Below are positions 1 to 8,639 of a stretch of DNA of 29,189 bases, piece after piece. Below the pieces are notes generated by a model. That model was not told the DNA's origin and did no database searches. It was given only the letters and a program-made list of their open reading frames with translations. This DNA is from CAZCDS01 sp964497585. Lineage in GTDB: Bacteria; Desulfobacterota; Desulfomonilia; Desulfomonilales; Desulfomonilaceae. The DNA lies in the NCBI GenBank assembly GCA_964497585.1, contig CAZCDS010000078.1, positions 1 to 29,189 on the forward strand, written 5' to 3'. Both the position numbers and the translations under genes were made by a program. Position 1 is the stretch's first letter. Each line of letters opens with the position of its first letter.

Positions 1-723
1 GTCGCGCTCTTTCTCGCGTCGATTAGCGCGAAGTTCGATACGGAAGACTATAGCAATCGGGCGGTCATTGGAAATTCGACCGTCCTTCATCTCGACGATT
101 CGGTCGGCCTGAAGCGCAACCTCCATGTTGTGCGTCACGACAACCATCGTGGTTCCGACGGTGTGGAGTTCGTGAAATATCTTCATGACTTCTTGCCCCG
201 AAGAGGAGTCCAGATTTCCAGTGGGCTCATCGGCAAGAATGATGCCTGGTGAGTTAATGAGGGCTCTGGCTATGGCAACTCGCTGCTGTTGGCCGCCCGA
301 CAACTCCCTTGGTAAGTGATCCACCCGATCCGCAAGACCCATAGCGGCCAAAACTCGGAGGGCAATTTCCTTCGTGTCTCCTTCAAAATCGCTATAGATA
401 AGCGGAAGAATCACATTTTCCCAAGCGACCATTCGCGGCAGCAGATGGAAGGATTGGAAAACAAATCCGATCTTCTGATTCCTCATTCTCGACAGCTCGT
501 CATCGTCCATGTCATGAATGGGAACGCCGTCCAGGACATACGATCCGCTCGTCGGTTTATCAAGACAGCCCAGAATATTCAGCAACGTGCTCTTCCCCAT
601 CCCCGACGGAGCCATTATGGAAACAAACTCCCCCTTGCGGATGCTCAGGGAGACGTCACGCAAGATCTGCACATCCAGGCTTCCTTTCTGAAAGGTCTTA
701 CAAAGGTTTTCCACTTGTATCAT
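1..723 (-). CDS. ABC transporter ATP-binding protein, MacB/LolD type (3' end outside window)
   Basis: This is the ATPase of a lipoprotein-release or macrolide-type ABC exporter, which powers the export machinery built on the adaptor encoded just upstream. The minus-strand frame opens with ATG at 723 and has no stop through base 1, giving at least 241 codons. Visible motifs are a Walker A (APSGMGKST, residues 38-46), the ABC signature LSGGQQQR, a Walker B ending ILADEPTGNLDS, and an H-loop in VVVTHN. The first Walker A residue is Ala instead of the usual Gly. The C-terminal portion is rich in Arg and Glu and could lead into a linker or a stop just outside the window. The gene starts 18 bp after the adaptor stop, so the two are almost certainly co-transcribed. 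A permease gene is expected beyond the window edge. Family assignment is firm; substrate is unknown. Confidence 0.93.
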   Translation of the reverse strand, partial: MIQVENLCKTFQKGSLDVQILRDVSLSIRKGEFVSIMAPSGMGKSTLLNILGCLDKPTSGSYVLDGVPIHDMDDDELSRMRNQKIGFVFQSFHLLPRMVAWENVILPLIYSDFEGDTKEIALRVLAAMGLADRVDHLPRELSGGQQQRVAIARALINSPGIILADEPTGNLDSSSGQEVMKIFHELHTVGTTMVVVTHNMEVALQADRIVEMKDGRISNDRPIAIVFRIELRANRREKERD

Positions 724-741
724 TGAATGCCTCCACATTGC

Positions 742-1821
742 TCACTTGCGGTGCCGCTCGCCGATAGCGACGAGATCCCCTTCCCTCAAACCATCCACTA
801 TTTCGCTGTACGCCCGGTCTCTCAACCCCAATTTTACAAATCGTTTCTCCAGAAGTCCCTTATTGGACACCAACAAGAACTTCCGTTTCCCTTCGCGTTT
901 GACAGCCTTGTGCGGCACCGTGAGAGCCCCCTCTCGTCGATCGACGATGATCGACACGTTCGTCGTCATATCCGGCATCAACTTGCGTTCTCGATTATCC
1001 ACGCTTACGGAGGTGATGTAGTAGACAACGTTATCCTGAATGGTAGCTGACGGATAGATGGACGTTACTTTGCCATGGAACTCGGTAACCCCATGTGCTG
1101 CGACGGTAAAGATCGCTTCTTGACCGACCTTCACCTTACCAATGTCGTTTTCATCCACATAGGCCAGCACTTCCAGATGGTCAAGGTCGATAATTCTGAT
1201 GAAGGTGGGTGCGTTGAGCCCTGTAACCACCGTCTCCCCTTGCATCGTGTTGACTGAGGCGACGGTGCCTTTGATCGGGGCTACTATGGTGGCGTACGAG
1301 AGCTGAGTTTCCCAGTAGTCGAGTTCGGCCTGAGATTTGAGAGCCCTTGCCTTGGCCATTTCGTACTCTGCTTCACTCTGGTCCAACTTCTGGGGGGATA
1401 TCGAGTTCGTAGAACGGAGCTGTTTGTAACGCTGCAAGTCCTTTTTCAGTTTAAATTCCTCGGCCTTGACTTCGGCGAGAACCGCCTTTTGAAGCTTTAC
1501 CTTTGCCACTAAGTCTTCCTGTTCAATCCTGGCAATGACTTGTCCCTTGTTAACCGTATCTCCCACGTTGATGGGGAGCTCCACAACTTTGCCCGGCATC
1601 CTCGCTCCAACCTTCACCTCGGCCCCCACCGTGGGTTTGACGATTCCGGTTGCCTGAACCGTTGCACACACATCGCGCTTTAATACCGTGACCGTCTCAT
1701 ATTGTCGCTGTGGTTTGCCAGACAGCCTCCCGCTGACCGAATACACCCCGCCGCCCATAATACCGGCGGTGATCAGCAGGAGAATTCCCATGAATTGACG
1801 TCTTGATAGTTTTCCTGGCAT
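742..1821 (-). CDS. periplasmic adaptor (MacA/HlyD, membrane-fusion) protein
   Basis: This is the membrane-fusion subunit of an ABC exporter, bridging inner-membrane ATPase/permease and an outer-membrane channel. Visible are an N-terminal hydrophobic anchor (about residues 10-28), a biotinyl-lipoyl-like half (VGARMPGKVVELPINVGD, later ATIVAPIKGTVASV) flanking a helical hairpin of about 70 residues rich in Lys/Glu/Ala, then a beta-barrel and a membrane-proximal domain ending near 742. The chosen start at 1821 gives 359 residues and is preceded by a purine-rich GGAGAGAG ribosome site. An in-frame ATG at 1923 would overlap the stop of the upstream gene and add 34 residues without obvious function. 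The N-terminus carries LSRRQFMG before the hydrophobic stretch, which resembles a twin-arginine signal. It sits 18 bp before the ATPase gene. Exporter type is firm; substrate is not known. Confidence 0.92.
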   Translation of the reverse strand: MPGKLSRRQFMGILLLITAGIMGGGVYSVSGRLSGKPQRQYETVTVLKRDVCATVQATGIVKPTVGAEVKVGARMPGKVVELPINVGDTVNKGQVIARIEQEDLVAKVKLQKAVLAEVKAEEFKLKKDLQRYKQLRSTNSISPQKLDQSEAEYEMAKARALKSQAELDYWETQLSYATIVAPIKGTVASVNTMQGETVVTGLNAPTFIRIIDLDHLEVLAYVDENDIGKVKVGQEAIFTVAAHGVTEFHGKVTSIYPSATIQDNVVYYITSVSVDNRERKLMPDMTTNVSIIVDRREGALTVPHKAVKREGKRKFLLVSNKGLLEKRFVKLGLRDRAYSEIVDGLREGDLVAIGERHRK

Positions 1822-1906
1822 CACGTGTTTCTCTCTCTCCACCACGCTCGTCAGGTCCCCTGGTGACCGTCTCTGGGCTGGGACGATAGGGATTTCGTCG
1901 GAATTC

Positions 1907-2305
1907 CTATTCGTCAAAGACATCGCGCGTAGGAAAACCCGGCACCTGCGCACCTGAGAATCCTACTGCTTCACTTTTTGCTCGAGACCCGGAGCTGCTT
2001 TTCCCGGAAGGGTAAGGTATGCTCTCGCTCGATGTGACGTGGTCTCGGTGATCTGCGCGGTCTGATGAGGTCTCCTGCACAGCCAGCTTAAGAATCCATA
2101 CTCCGACAAATACCCTCGTTGAGATGGAATCATAGGAGGAACGGCAGTATTCCTCAAACCGCTGTTGGTGAAGGGGATCGAATTCGAGTGCCTCATACGA
2201 ATCGCGTACCCATCGGTAAAAGGCTTCCAGGTCCTTAGGGTTAAGGTTTTCACCCTCAGCTATCAGTCTCAATATCGGCCTTGTGTCCCTGTCTGTAGTT
2301 TCCAC
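1907..2305 (-). CDS. hypothetical protein in exporter operon
   Basis: I do not recognise this protein. The start GTG at 2305 was chosen because GGGAGGC lies 5 bases upstream; an ATG 21 bases earlier in frame is also possible. It yields 132 residues: a charged N-terminal half with several acidic/aromatic segments (FYRWVRDSYEALEFDP), one hydrophobic patch (RVFVGVWILKLAVQ, about residues 68-81) that could be a membrane-associated helix, and a Ser/Pro/Arg-rich, probably disordered C-terminal third. It lies between the Spy-like gene and the adaptor on the same strand, and its last codons overlap the longest possible adaptor frame, which fits translational coupling. It may be a small accessory factor of the exporter; this is inferred only from position. 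Confidence 0.6.
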   Translation of the reverse strand: METTDRDTRPILRLIAEGENLNPKDLEAFYRWVRDSYEALEFDPLHQQRFEEYCRSSYDSISTRVFVGVWILKLAVQETSSDRADHRDHVTSSESIPYPSGKSSSGSRAKSEAVGFSGAQVPGFPTRDVFDE

Positions 2306-2429
2306 GGATTGCCTCCCAAAGGACATTACGTAAATCACACCCCACGAATACTGTTTAAGCGGGTTTCTCCAAAATCTACCTTTCAGTGGTGGACAAGCCT
2401 TTTGGACACAGGAGCTTCCTTCTCGACAT

Positions 2430-2482
2430 GGTGGAGCGCCGAGAGGGACAGTCGGTCCGCATTGACAAGGCAGCGCTCCACC
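2430..2482. repeat. 10-bp inverted repeat / long hairpin
   Basis: GGTGGAGCGC at 2430-2439 is perfectly complementary to GCGCTCCACC at 2473-2482, separated by 33 bases. It lies in the spacer between the Spy-like gene and the small unknown gene. On the plus strand a short TTTT follows the right arm; on the minus strand, the strand of the surrounding operon, no T-tract follows. It may be a processing or partial-termination structure lowering expression of the exporter genes, or a terminator for plus-strand transcripts. Confidence 0.45.
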
Positions 2483-2497
2483 TTTTAAAGAAAACGA

Positions 2498-3058
2498 TTA
2501 TCTGCCCATCCTCTTTCTTCCGTGGGCAATTCCCTTCTTACTCAGAAAATCCGCCAAAAGACTCACCTGTTCCGGAGTGAGCTTTGAAAGGCGCTCTCTC
2601 CTCATTTTGAGTTTTTCCCCCATGACTTCCGAAGCGAGTTTTGTGATCTCTTCATCATATTTTGCAAGCTTGGCCTGGTCTATCTTGCCGGAAATCAGCA
2701 TGGTTTCCTTCTCATCACGCAACCCCATTAAAGTGGTTCGCGCTTTTCTGGTCTTGTTCCGAAAATCAACATACGCGAGCCGCATCTGCTTTTGCTGGTC
2801 AGGCGTCAACTTGAGCCTTTCAATGAAATGGGGCGGCGCACCCATCGGACCGTGCATCATGCCTCCATGCGGCGGGGGGCCCGGCGGCGGAGGACCCGGA
2901 GGTAGGCCCGGAGGCCCACCGAAGAATGCCCCCCCGTGTGGCGGAGGACCCGGTGGAGGACCCGGAGGTGGGCCAGGGGGTCTACCAAGAGCAAGAGAAG
3001 ACATTCCCGATGCGATGGTAACGAGCCCGATAATCAACACGATGGCCGTCTTCTTCAT
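2498..3058 (-). CDS. Spy/ZraP-like LTXXQ periplasmic protein with Pro/Gly-rich N-terminus
   Basis: This is probably a periplasmic envelope-stress protein of the Spy/CpxP/ZraP group, whose members act as chaperones, metal sensors or feedback inhibitors of a sensor kinase. ATG at 3058 follows AAGGAGAACTC, giving 186 residues; a longer frame upstream has no ribosome site. A signal peptide (about residues 1-25) is followed by a Pro/Gly/His tract (residues 26-68) made of repeated PPG/GPPP units, then an all-helical segment with two LTPxQ motifs (LTPDQQKQ and LTPEQVS), spaced as in the family. The C-terminus is basic (GRKRMGR). The gene lies directly downstream of the response regulator and sensor kinase, a familiar arrangement for this family. 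The Pro/Gly tract is not typical of Spy and mirrors the Pro-rich sensor domain of the neighbouring kinase. Confidence 0.85.
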   Translation of the reverse strand: MKKTAIVLIIGLVTIASGMSSLALGRPPGPPPGPPPGPPPHGGAFFGGPPGLPPGPPPPGPPPHGGMMHGPMGAPPHFIERLKLTPDQQKQMRLAYVDFRNKTRKARTTLMGLRDEKETMLISGKIDQAKLAKYDEEITKLASEVMGEKLKMRRERLSKLTPEQVSLLADFLSKKGIAHGRKRMGR

Positions 3059-3249
3059 GATGAGTTCTCCTTTCGTTGTGCCAGTCGATTGAACTGGACG
3101 GCGAACTTCCAGGGCCGTGAGGCCAAGAATTTTGCTCATCCAAAACTAGGCTAGTGGATAAATGTGGAAGGAATATGGAGGACCTGTGTTAAGGTTGAGG
3201 AGCAGTTAAGAAAGTCGTCTCGCGGCAGCCTGCAAACGCCGGACCGCTG

Positions 3250-3957
3250 TCAATAGCTTTCCTGGGAAGAGCCGGTGTCGACACGAAGTTTATAACCAAC
3301 CCCGTATACCGTGCTTATGATCTCTTGTTCAGGCAGTCTTTCGGCCATCTTCTTGCGCAAATTCTTAATGTGCGAATCGATGGTTCGCTCATATCCGTCG
3401 AAACTGTAACCTTGGACAAGATCCAGAAGTTCCCCCCGAGTAAATACTCGATTCGGACGAGTCATGAGGGCCTTGAGAAGGGCGAATTCGTTCGGAGTCA
3501 GGCTCACACACTCTCCCCTCACCGTAACTTCACGCGTGGCACTGTCCATCGTGATTGGTCCTACCCTGAGTTGTGTTTCAGCGGGTTGGGGCTGGGTGCG
3601 TCTGAGTACGGCTTTCACTCGTGCGACTATTTCCCGGGGGCTGAACGGTTTACAGACATAGTCGTCTGCTCCCAGTTCAAGACCGACAATCCGGTCTATT
3701 TCTTCGACACGCGCAGTGATCATCATAATGGGAACGGAAGAGAATTTCCTGATGGTTCGACACACCTCCATCCCGTCCATTCCCGGCAACATGATATCGA
3801 GAAGCACGAGTGCGGGCTCGCTTTTCCGCACTTCTGCAACGGCCGAATCTCCACGCTCGACAGTCCGCACCACGAAACCGGCTGCGACGAGATAGTCTTT
3901 CAGCAACTCGGCAATTTTAGCTTCATCTTCGACAATCAACAAATGTTTCTCTGTCAT
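3250..3957 (-). CDS. OmpR/PhoB-family response regulator
   Basis: This is the DNA-binding output of the adjoining two-component system. The 235-residue protein has a receiver domain with acidic pocket (E10, D11, E12), phospho-acceptor D54 in LVLLDIMLPGMDG, conserved Thr/Ala in MMITA, and the Lys in VCKPFSP. A winged-helix C-terminal domain follows (ALLKALMTRPNRVFTRGELL, and a wing ending VYGVGYKLR). The gene starts 19 bp after the kinase stop, with GAGGCAGGG just before the ATG, so it is co-transcribed with and probably activated by that kinase. The closest familiar type is BaeR/CpxR. Likely targets are the downstream Spy-like and exporter genes, inferred from gene order; I did not identify a binding site. 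Confidence 0.95.
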   Translation of the reverse strand: MTEKHLLIVEDEAKIAELLKDYLVAAGFVVRTVERGDSAVAEVRKSEPALVLLDIMLPGMDGMEVCRTIRKFSSVPIMMITARVEEIDRIVGLELGADDYVCKPFSPREIVARVKAVLRRTQPQPAETQLRVGPITMDSATREVTVRGECVSLTPNEFALLKALMTRPNRVFTRGELLDLVQGYSFDGYERTIDSHIKNLRKKMAERLPEQEIISTVYGVGYKLRVDTGSSQESY

Positions 3958-3976
3958 CCCTGCCTCAACTATCGCC

Positions 3977-5521
3977 TCATTCCCGTATAAGCTGAAACTC
4001 GATGGAGATCAGCAATCCTCCCAAAGAGGAATGTGCGGCCCGAATCGCTCCGCCATGCCCAGTCACAATTTCCTGGCATATTGAGAGGCCGAGGCCGCTA
4101 CCTCCCAAAGCCCGACTCCTTGACTTGTCCAGGCGATAGAGTCTGTCAAAAACGCGTTCGAGAGCTTCCGAAGGTACTCCCGGCGAAGAATCTTCAAAAA
4201 CCAGAGTGAGGTTTTGCAGAGAGCAATAATGATTGATGCGCAAGACTCCCGGAGGATTGGTGTATCGAATAGTATTCTCAATCAGATTTGCAAAGAGCTG
4301 GCGCAAGCGGTCTTCGTCCCCGTCGATTACAATGCTTTGCCCCCTCATGAAATTTCCCTCGACTTGAATGCCGGCCTGGGAGAGTCTCGTCTCAAATGTA
4401 CTGATGACGTCCTGGAGAATTACCAGTGGCTTCACAGGGCGCTTCTCCCGCACAAGATTCTTGGAATCCGCTACAAAAAGGAGATGGAGATCGTCCACAA
4501 GTTTACCGATTCGCTCTGTCTCGTCATGGAGTGAGTTGAGGCTCTCGGCGCTTATTTTTCGAACTCCGTCCTGCATGGCCTCTATTTCCCCGCGGAGGAT
4601 GGCCAGGGGGGTTCTGAGTTCGTGAGCTACGTCGGAAGTCCACTGCTTCCGGAGTTGTTCATGCTTCTCCAGAGCTTGCGCCATCGAGTTGAAAGTGTTT
4701 GCCAGTTGACCAAGCTCATCGCTGGTTCGCACGTCAATTTGAGTTCCGAAGTTCAGGGCGCTCAGCTCTTCAGTGGCTTGTGTCAACTTCTTGATTGGCG
4801 CAAGAAAATGCTTTGAGAGGAAAAATGAGATCAGACCCGCCAGCGCAAAGACGGAGAAACCGGCTATCCAGAGAGCCCTTGTCTGTTCCTCGACAAAGGC
4901 GAGCTCCAATGGATGTGACCACTGCTTCATGGGCATCAGTCCGAGCCAACCCACGGTCCGCCCTCCGGCGTCAATCGGACGAAGCAAGTAACTTCGTACA
5001 GGAATCCCCGGAGGCCCCACAAGGAACTTCTTGTTCTCGTCGAAGAGAGCCAAGCGCAATCCTATCGATTCTCTACGCGGAGGAAAAGGAGGCGGACCGG
5101 GCGGTCCTGTCCCGAAATCTTCGTTTCCGCCGGATTTGGCGGAATAACCGCCGTGCGGTCCCTCCGGGGGCCGCGCGAATTGCTGTCCAGAGGAAGGGCC
5201 TTTCTCCCAAGGCCCCTTGGCCCGGCCGTGGGCAGGGATGGGAGGCGGAGGCGGGTATCCCGGGATTTCGGGCAAATAAAACCAAATGAATCGGGGCCAA
5301 GACCTCGGGTCTTCCTGAAACTGGTTCCAGGATTGTTTCTCGCTATGCAGAGAGCCAAGAGCAGCCACGAGATCGTCCAGTTGCCCCATCTCTACTCTGG
5401 TCACATATTCAGAGAAGCGTCGATTTGCGAAAAAATACATTATCAAGGCCATAACGACAATCGCGGCCAGAATCGTGATCATGAAGGCTGCAAAAATTTT
5501 ACGGAACAAGTTGAGCTTCAT
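3977..5521 (-). CDS. membrane sensor histidine kinase with Pro-rich periplasmic domain (BaeS/CpxA-like)
   Basis: This is the sensor of the two-component system. The 514-residue protein has a transmembrane helix (about 11-32), a periplasmic region (33-214), a second helix (about 216-236), a HAMP linker, a dimerisation helix with catalytic His300 in SDVAHELRTPLAILRGE, and a catalytic domain with N-box (LIENTIRYT), a DSSPGVP segment and G2 box GGSGLGLSI. The periplasmic region contains an unusual Pro/Gly-rich stretch (about 88-148) with PPPPP and GPPGPPPFPPRR, rich in aromatic and basic residues. Such a segment is not usual in BaeS-type sensors and could be the ligand- or partner-contacting part. 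It is the first gene of the minus-strand block; AAGGAAAAAG precedes the start. Kinase identity is firm; the signal is unknown. Confidence 0.95.
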   Translation of the reverse strand: MKLNLFRKIFAAFMITILAAIVVMALIMYFFANRRFSEYVTRVEMGQLDDLVAALGSLHSEKQSWNQFQEDPRSWPRFIWFYLPEIPGYPPPPPIPAHGRAKGPWEKGPSSGQQFARPPEGPHGGYSAKSGGNEDFGTGPPGPPPFPPRRESIGLRLALFDENKKFLVGPPGIPVRSYLLRPIDAGGRTVGWLGLMPMKQWSHPLELAFVEEQTRALWIAGFSVFALAGLISFFLSKHFLAPIKKLTQATEELSALNFGTQIDVRTSDELGQLANTFNSMAQALEKHEQLRKQWTSDVAHELRTPLAILRGEIEAMQDGVRKISAESLNSLHDETERIGKLVDDLHLLFVADSKNLVREKRPVKPLVILQDVISTFETRLSQAGIQVEGNFMRGQSIVIDGDEDRLRQLFANLIENTIRYTNPPGVLRINHYCSLQNLTLVFEDSSPGVPSEALERVFDRLYRLDKSRSRALGGSGLGLSICQEIVTGHGGAIRAAHSSLGGLLISIEFQLIRE

Positions 5522-6244
5522 TCTTTTTCCTTCAAGGATTCACCTCGAAGTAGGCGGCAAAAAAGAACTCGTGATTAGCGCACCCCTCGCCGAAGGAACC
5601 GCTCAAGCGCGTGCTCCTGTCAGACACATCCTGTGCACCGCCCGAGCTAACCCTGTGGTCCACATCTTGCTTTCGGAACGTCGCACGAGGCCCATTTGGT
5701 GAGCAGGCATCCTTCTCTGCGATCCTCTTTACACCGTTGCCATCTCTTATTCCTGGTTGTGGTCAGCCCCAGATCCCCCAGCTAATCCAATAGCCGCTCC
5801 CCGCATGGTCACCCACCAAGCCCCAGGAAAGGAAATCCCGTCCCACATTGAAGAGAGGGACCCTGTTTTCCAGTTCCGGAGCGTACCTCACCCCATGCCC
5901 CCGGTCAAGTACGATGCGCTCCGAAGCCCTCTGTAGAAAACAGGACAAACGCTATTCGGAACACCTAGAAGCCCTGGTAAGACGAACCTTCTTTCATCCT
6001 AAGAGGTTCCCTTGCCAGAACATTTCTGTGTCCATTCGGATTCTCAATCGGAGTCGATCCGCAAAGTCCTCATCAATACGAACAAATATCCCGGCATCCG
6101 CACGTCAGAAGTCCGGGCGAAGATACACGTTTCAAGCCAACAAGTTCATGGATACCGGTTCGGCGCCTTATTGGCGGTGGTTTGGTCATGGGTTTGCGTG
6201 AACAGATTCCTTGCTGCAGAGTCTGTCTCCCACACGGGTCAGGC
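5522..6244. other. intergenic region, no convincing gene
   Basis: About 720 bases between the sensor kinase (whose promoter should lie here, minus strand) and the alkylsulfatase stop. The only frame of note is a 61-codon minus-strand frame at 5763-5948 encoding a Trp/Gly-rich C-terminus ending SGYWISWGIWG; it has no clear ribosome site and may be a remnant. Nothing else is seen. Confidence 0.5.
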
Positions 6245-8236
6245 CTATGGAGTCACGATGTTGAACCAGAACTCGAACTGGTCCAGGTACGAGAGCAGCT
6301 CTGCGAGTTTCGCGTTGTCGCCTTCAACCTTGATCTCACCCGCGCCGGCTGTGGCTTCCAACGTTCCCTCTCCCAGAATAAGCGCATTGAGCGCATCGCG
6401 TGTCAATGTGATCGTGACGTCGGCCTGCTTTGCCTGCTTCTGGGGAGTGTGATTGAGGACGCCGTTTTCCAGAATCACCAGGTATCGTTCGTTTGTATCG
6501 GTGAAATTCCAATTCAGGGTCATTTTCGCGTTTGCCGCTTTGGAACCGTTGAGCCGGATGCCCAGATAGTCGAAGAAGAGATCAAGCGGCATCGCGCGGA
6601 TAGAGTCCGGACTGGCAGTGGTGGCGCTGGGGGTTTTGGCAAGTCCCTTGCGCAACTCCTGCGCCCCACTCAGGTAGAAATTACGCCACGGTCCTGATTC
6701 GGCCTGGTAGCCCAGTTGCTCAAGGGTGTCGGCCTGGAGCTCCCGGGCTGGCTTGTTCTCGGGATCGGCAAAGACTACATGATTCAGCACCTGCGCTACC
6801 CATCGATAGTCGCCTTTATTAAAGTACTGCCGGGCTTTTTCCACGACCGCGTCAGCGCCTCCCATGAACTCCATGTACCGCTTGCTCGCCTCGACCGGAG
6901 GAAGCGGATGAAGGTTTGCCGGATTGCCGTCGAACCAGCCCAAGTACCTCACGTATACCGACTTCATGTCGTGATTCAGGGTGCCGTAGTAGCCGCGGTT
7001 GTACCATTCCCGGGCAAGAGGCTCGGGCAGTTCAAGCATTTCGGCTATCTCGATCATGGTGTAACCCTTGTTGGCAAGCCTCAGAGACTGGTCGTGAATG
7101 TACCGATACATGTCGCGCTCTTTTTTGATACGGTCGATGACCTTTTTGTTGCCCCAAACGGGCCAGTGGTGGACGTTTAGCAGAACCTCGGCCTTGTCTC
7201 CCCAACGTGCAAGGGCCTCGTTGAGATATTTGGACCAGGCCAGTGCATCCCGTATCTTTGCCCCACGCAGGGTGTAAAGATTATGCAGCGTGTGCGTGCA
7301 GTTCTCTGCCGTGCAGAGTGTTTTCAGTTCCGGCAGGAAGAAATGCATCTCAGCCGGAGCCTCAGTATCGGGGACGAGCTGAAACTCGAACTTGAGACCG
7401 CCGAGGGTCAGCTCCTGACCCGTCTTGAGGATGATGTCGGTAGGCGGAATCAGGGTGACGGTACCTTCCGACGTGGTGATGCCAAGGCCCGATCCCACCA
7501 TCCCTTTCGGTCCGGGAGGAACGAGGTTGCCGTACATGTAGCTTGCCCGTCGACTCATGGCATTTCCTGCCATCACATTCTCGTCCAGGGCTGCTTTGAG
7601 AAAGCCGTCCGGTGCGACGATCCTGACCCTGCCCGCCTTCACCTCCTCTTCCGAGGTCACTCCTTTAACTCCACCGAAGTGATCCAGGTGGCTGTGCGTG
7701 TAGATTACCGCCACGACCGGCTTCCTGGGGCGGTGTTGATAGTACAGATCCAGGGAGGCCCTTGCGGTCTCCTCCGTAATAAGAGGATCGATGACGATAA
7801 TCCCTGTATCTCCTTCTATGAACGTGATATTTGAAAGATCCGCGCTGCGGACCTGGTAGATTCGATCCGTCACCTTGAAGAGGCCCGCGTGCATAAGCAG
7901 CAGAGCCTGACGCCAGAGGCTCGGGTTCACACTATCGGGCGGCGGTGCGTCGGGTTTGAGGAACGAGAACTTGGTCAAGTCCCAAGAGACTTTCCCGTCC
8001 TTGCTCCGAATCATCCCGTCATGGGGAAACGGGGCGAGGAAGCCTCTTTGCGCGTCCTCAAAATCCTCCTTGTTTCGAAACGGGAGCTGGTTGAGAAAGC
8101 CTGAGTTGATCCTTTTCGTTTCTGCCGTTGCGTCCTTGGGATCCGTCCCATCGCCGCCGGCTGCTTTGACTGTTGCGATCGCAAGGACCGATAAGGCCGC
8201 CAACATAGACAGAAGCTCAATGGTGGGAGTGATCAT
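6245..8236 (-). CDS. SdsA1-type alkylsulfatase (metallo-beta-lactamase fold)
   Basis: This enzyme probably hydrolyses sulfate esters of alkyl chains (SDS-like surfactants) to alcohol and sulfate, using two zinc ions, in the periplasm. The 663-residue protein has a cleavable signal peptide (about 1-25), the MBL motif HSHLDH at 181-186, further family-specific metal ligands around E296 (TEAPAEMHFF), E311 in AENCTHTLHN, and HHWPVWG at 356-362. A dimerisation domain follows (WYNRGYYGTLNHDMKSVYVR and YLGWFDGNPANLHPLPP) and a C-terminal SCP2-like domain (about 540-663) thought to bind the hydrophobic substrate. Length and domain order match SdsA1/YjcS fully. AAAGGAGGG precedes ATG. It stands alone, with no regulator or transporter adjacent. 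Sulfate released would suit a sulfate reducer, but that link is speculative. Confidence 0.95.
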   Translation of the reverse strand: MITPTIELLSMLAALSVLAIATVKAAGGDGTDPKDATAETKRINSGFLNQLPFRNKEDFEDAQRGFLAPFPHDGMIRSKDGKVSWDLTKFSFLKPDAPPPDSVNPSLWRQALLLMHAGLFKVTDRIYQVRSADLSNITFIEGDTGIIVIDPLITEETARASLDLYYQHRPRKPVVAVIYTHSHLDHFGGVKGVTSEEEVKAGRVRIVAPDGFLKAALDENVMAGNAMSRRASYMYGNLVPPGPKGMVGSGLGITTSEGTVTLIPPTDIILKTGQELTLGGLKFEFQLVPDTEAPAEMHFFLPELKTLCTAENCTHTLHNLYTLRGAKIRDALAWSKYLNEALARWGDKAEVLLNVHHWPVWGNKKVIDRIKKERDMYRYIHDQSLRLANKGYTMIEIAEMLELPEPLAREWYNRGYYGTLNHDMKSVYVRYLGWFDGNPANLHPLPPVEASKRYMEFMGGADAVVEKARQYFNKGDYRWVAQVLNHVVFADPENKPARELQADTLEQLGYQAESGPWRNFYLSGAQELRKGLAKTPSATTASPDSIRAMPLDLFFDYLGIRLNGSKAANAKMTLNWNFTDTNERYLVILENGVLNHTPQKQAKQADVTITLTRDALNALILGEGTLEATAGAGEIKVEGDNAKLAELLSYLDQFEFWFNIVTP

Positions 8237-8562
8237 CGCAATCCCTCCTTTCGCGACAATTGCATGTGCTCAGTTGTGAGCATACCTTTTAGCCTGGAAA
8301 TCTCGGTACGACAAGAGCTATCACAGATAGGCGTGTAAGGAGAACCATATGCCTGGCTCACGTCCGACCTCATGCGACGGCTCGTCTGCTGCCTTCCTGA
8401 ATACGGGTCCGGGGCTTTGCAGGCTCTGATTGAACAGCGCACCTTGATCGGTAGCACCTCTGTTCCAAGCTCACTCCTCGACGTGCATCCCCGGTTGGAC
8501 TCCAGATTGCCAGCCGGTACCATAATCCTCCTCACAAGGGGCCTCAGCCGCCCGGTGTCAAC

Positions 8563-8633
8563 GATCAGGTCTGTCCCTCTGGAGAGACTCACAAACTCAT
8601 AGATACAGTCTCATGATTTTGAGGGGACATGAC
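8563..8633. repeat. 70-bp dispersed repeat, copy A
   Basis: This segment aligns with 15641-15710 over about 70 bases: both start gatcaggtct, share ctggagagac and cacaa, and end tgaggggayatgac. The middle differs: here the 11-mer ATAGATACAGT (8599-8609), in the other copy its exact reverse complement. Both copies lie upstream of minus-strand genes (alkylsulfatase here, recombination module there), so the element could hold a promoter or operator. It lies about 330 bp from the alkylsulfatase start. Confidence 0.6.
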
Positions 8634-8639
8634 TAAAGG

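Noticed and set aside
2577..3092. Plus-strand Gly/Pro-rich 171-codon frame
   Set aside because: It mirrors the Pro/Gly tract of the Spy-like gene; the minus strand has the signal peptide, LTPxQ motifs and ribosome site.
8233..8592. 119-codon minus-strand frame upstream of the alkylsulfatase
   Set aside because: No ribosome site, no fold-like pattern, and part of it is the dispersed repeat; its apparent similarity to the frame at 15670 comes from that repeat.
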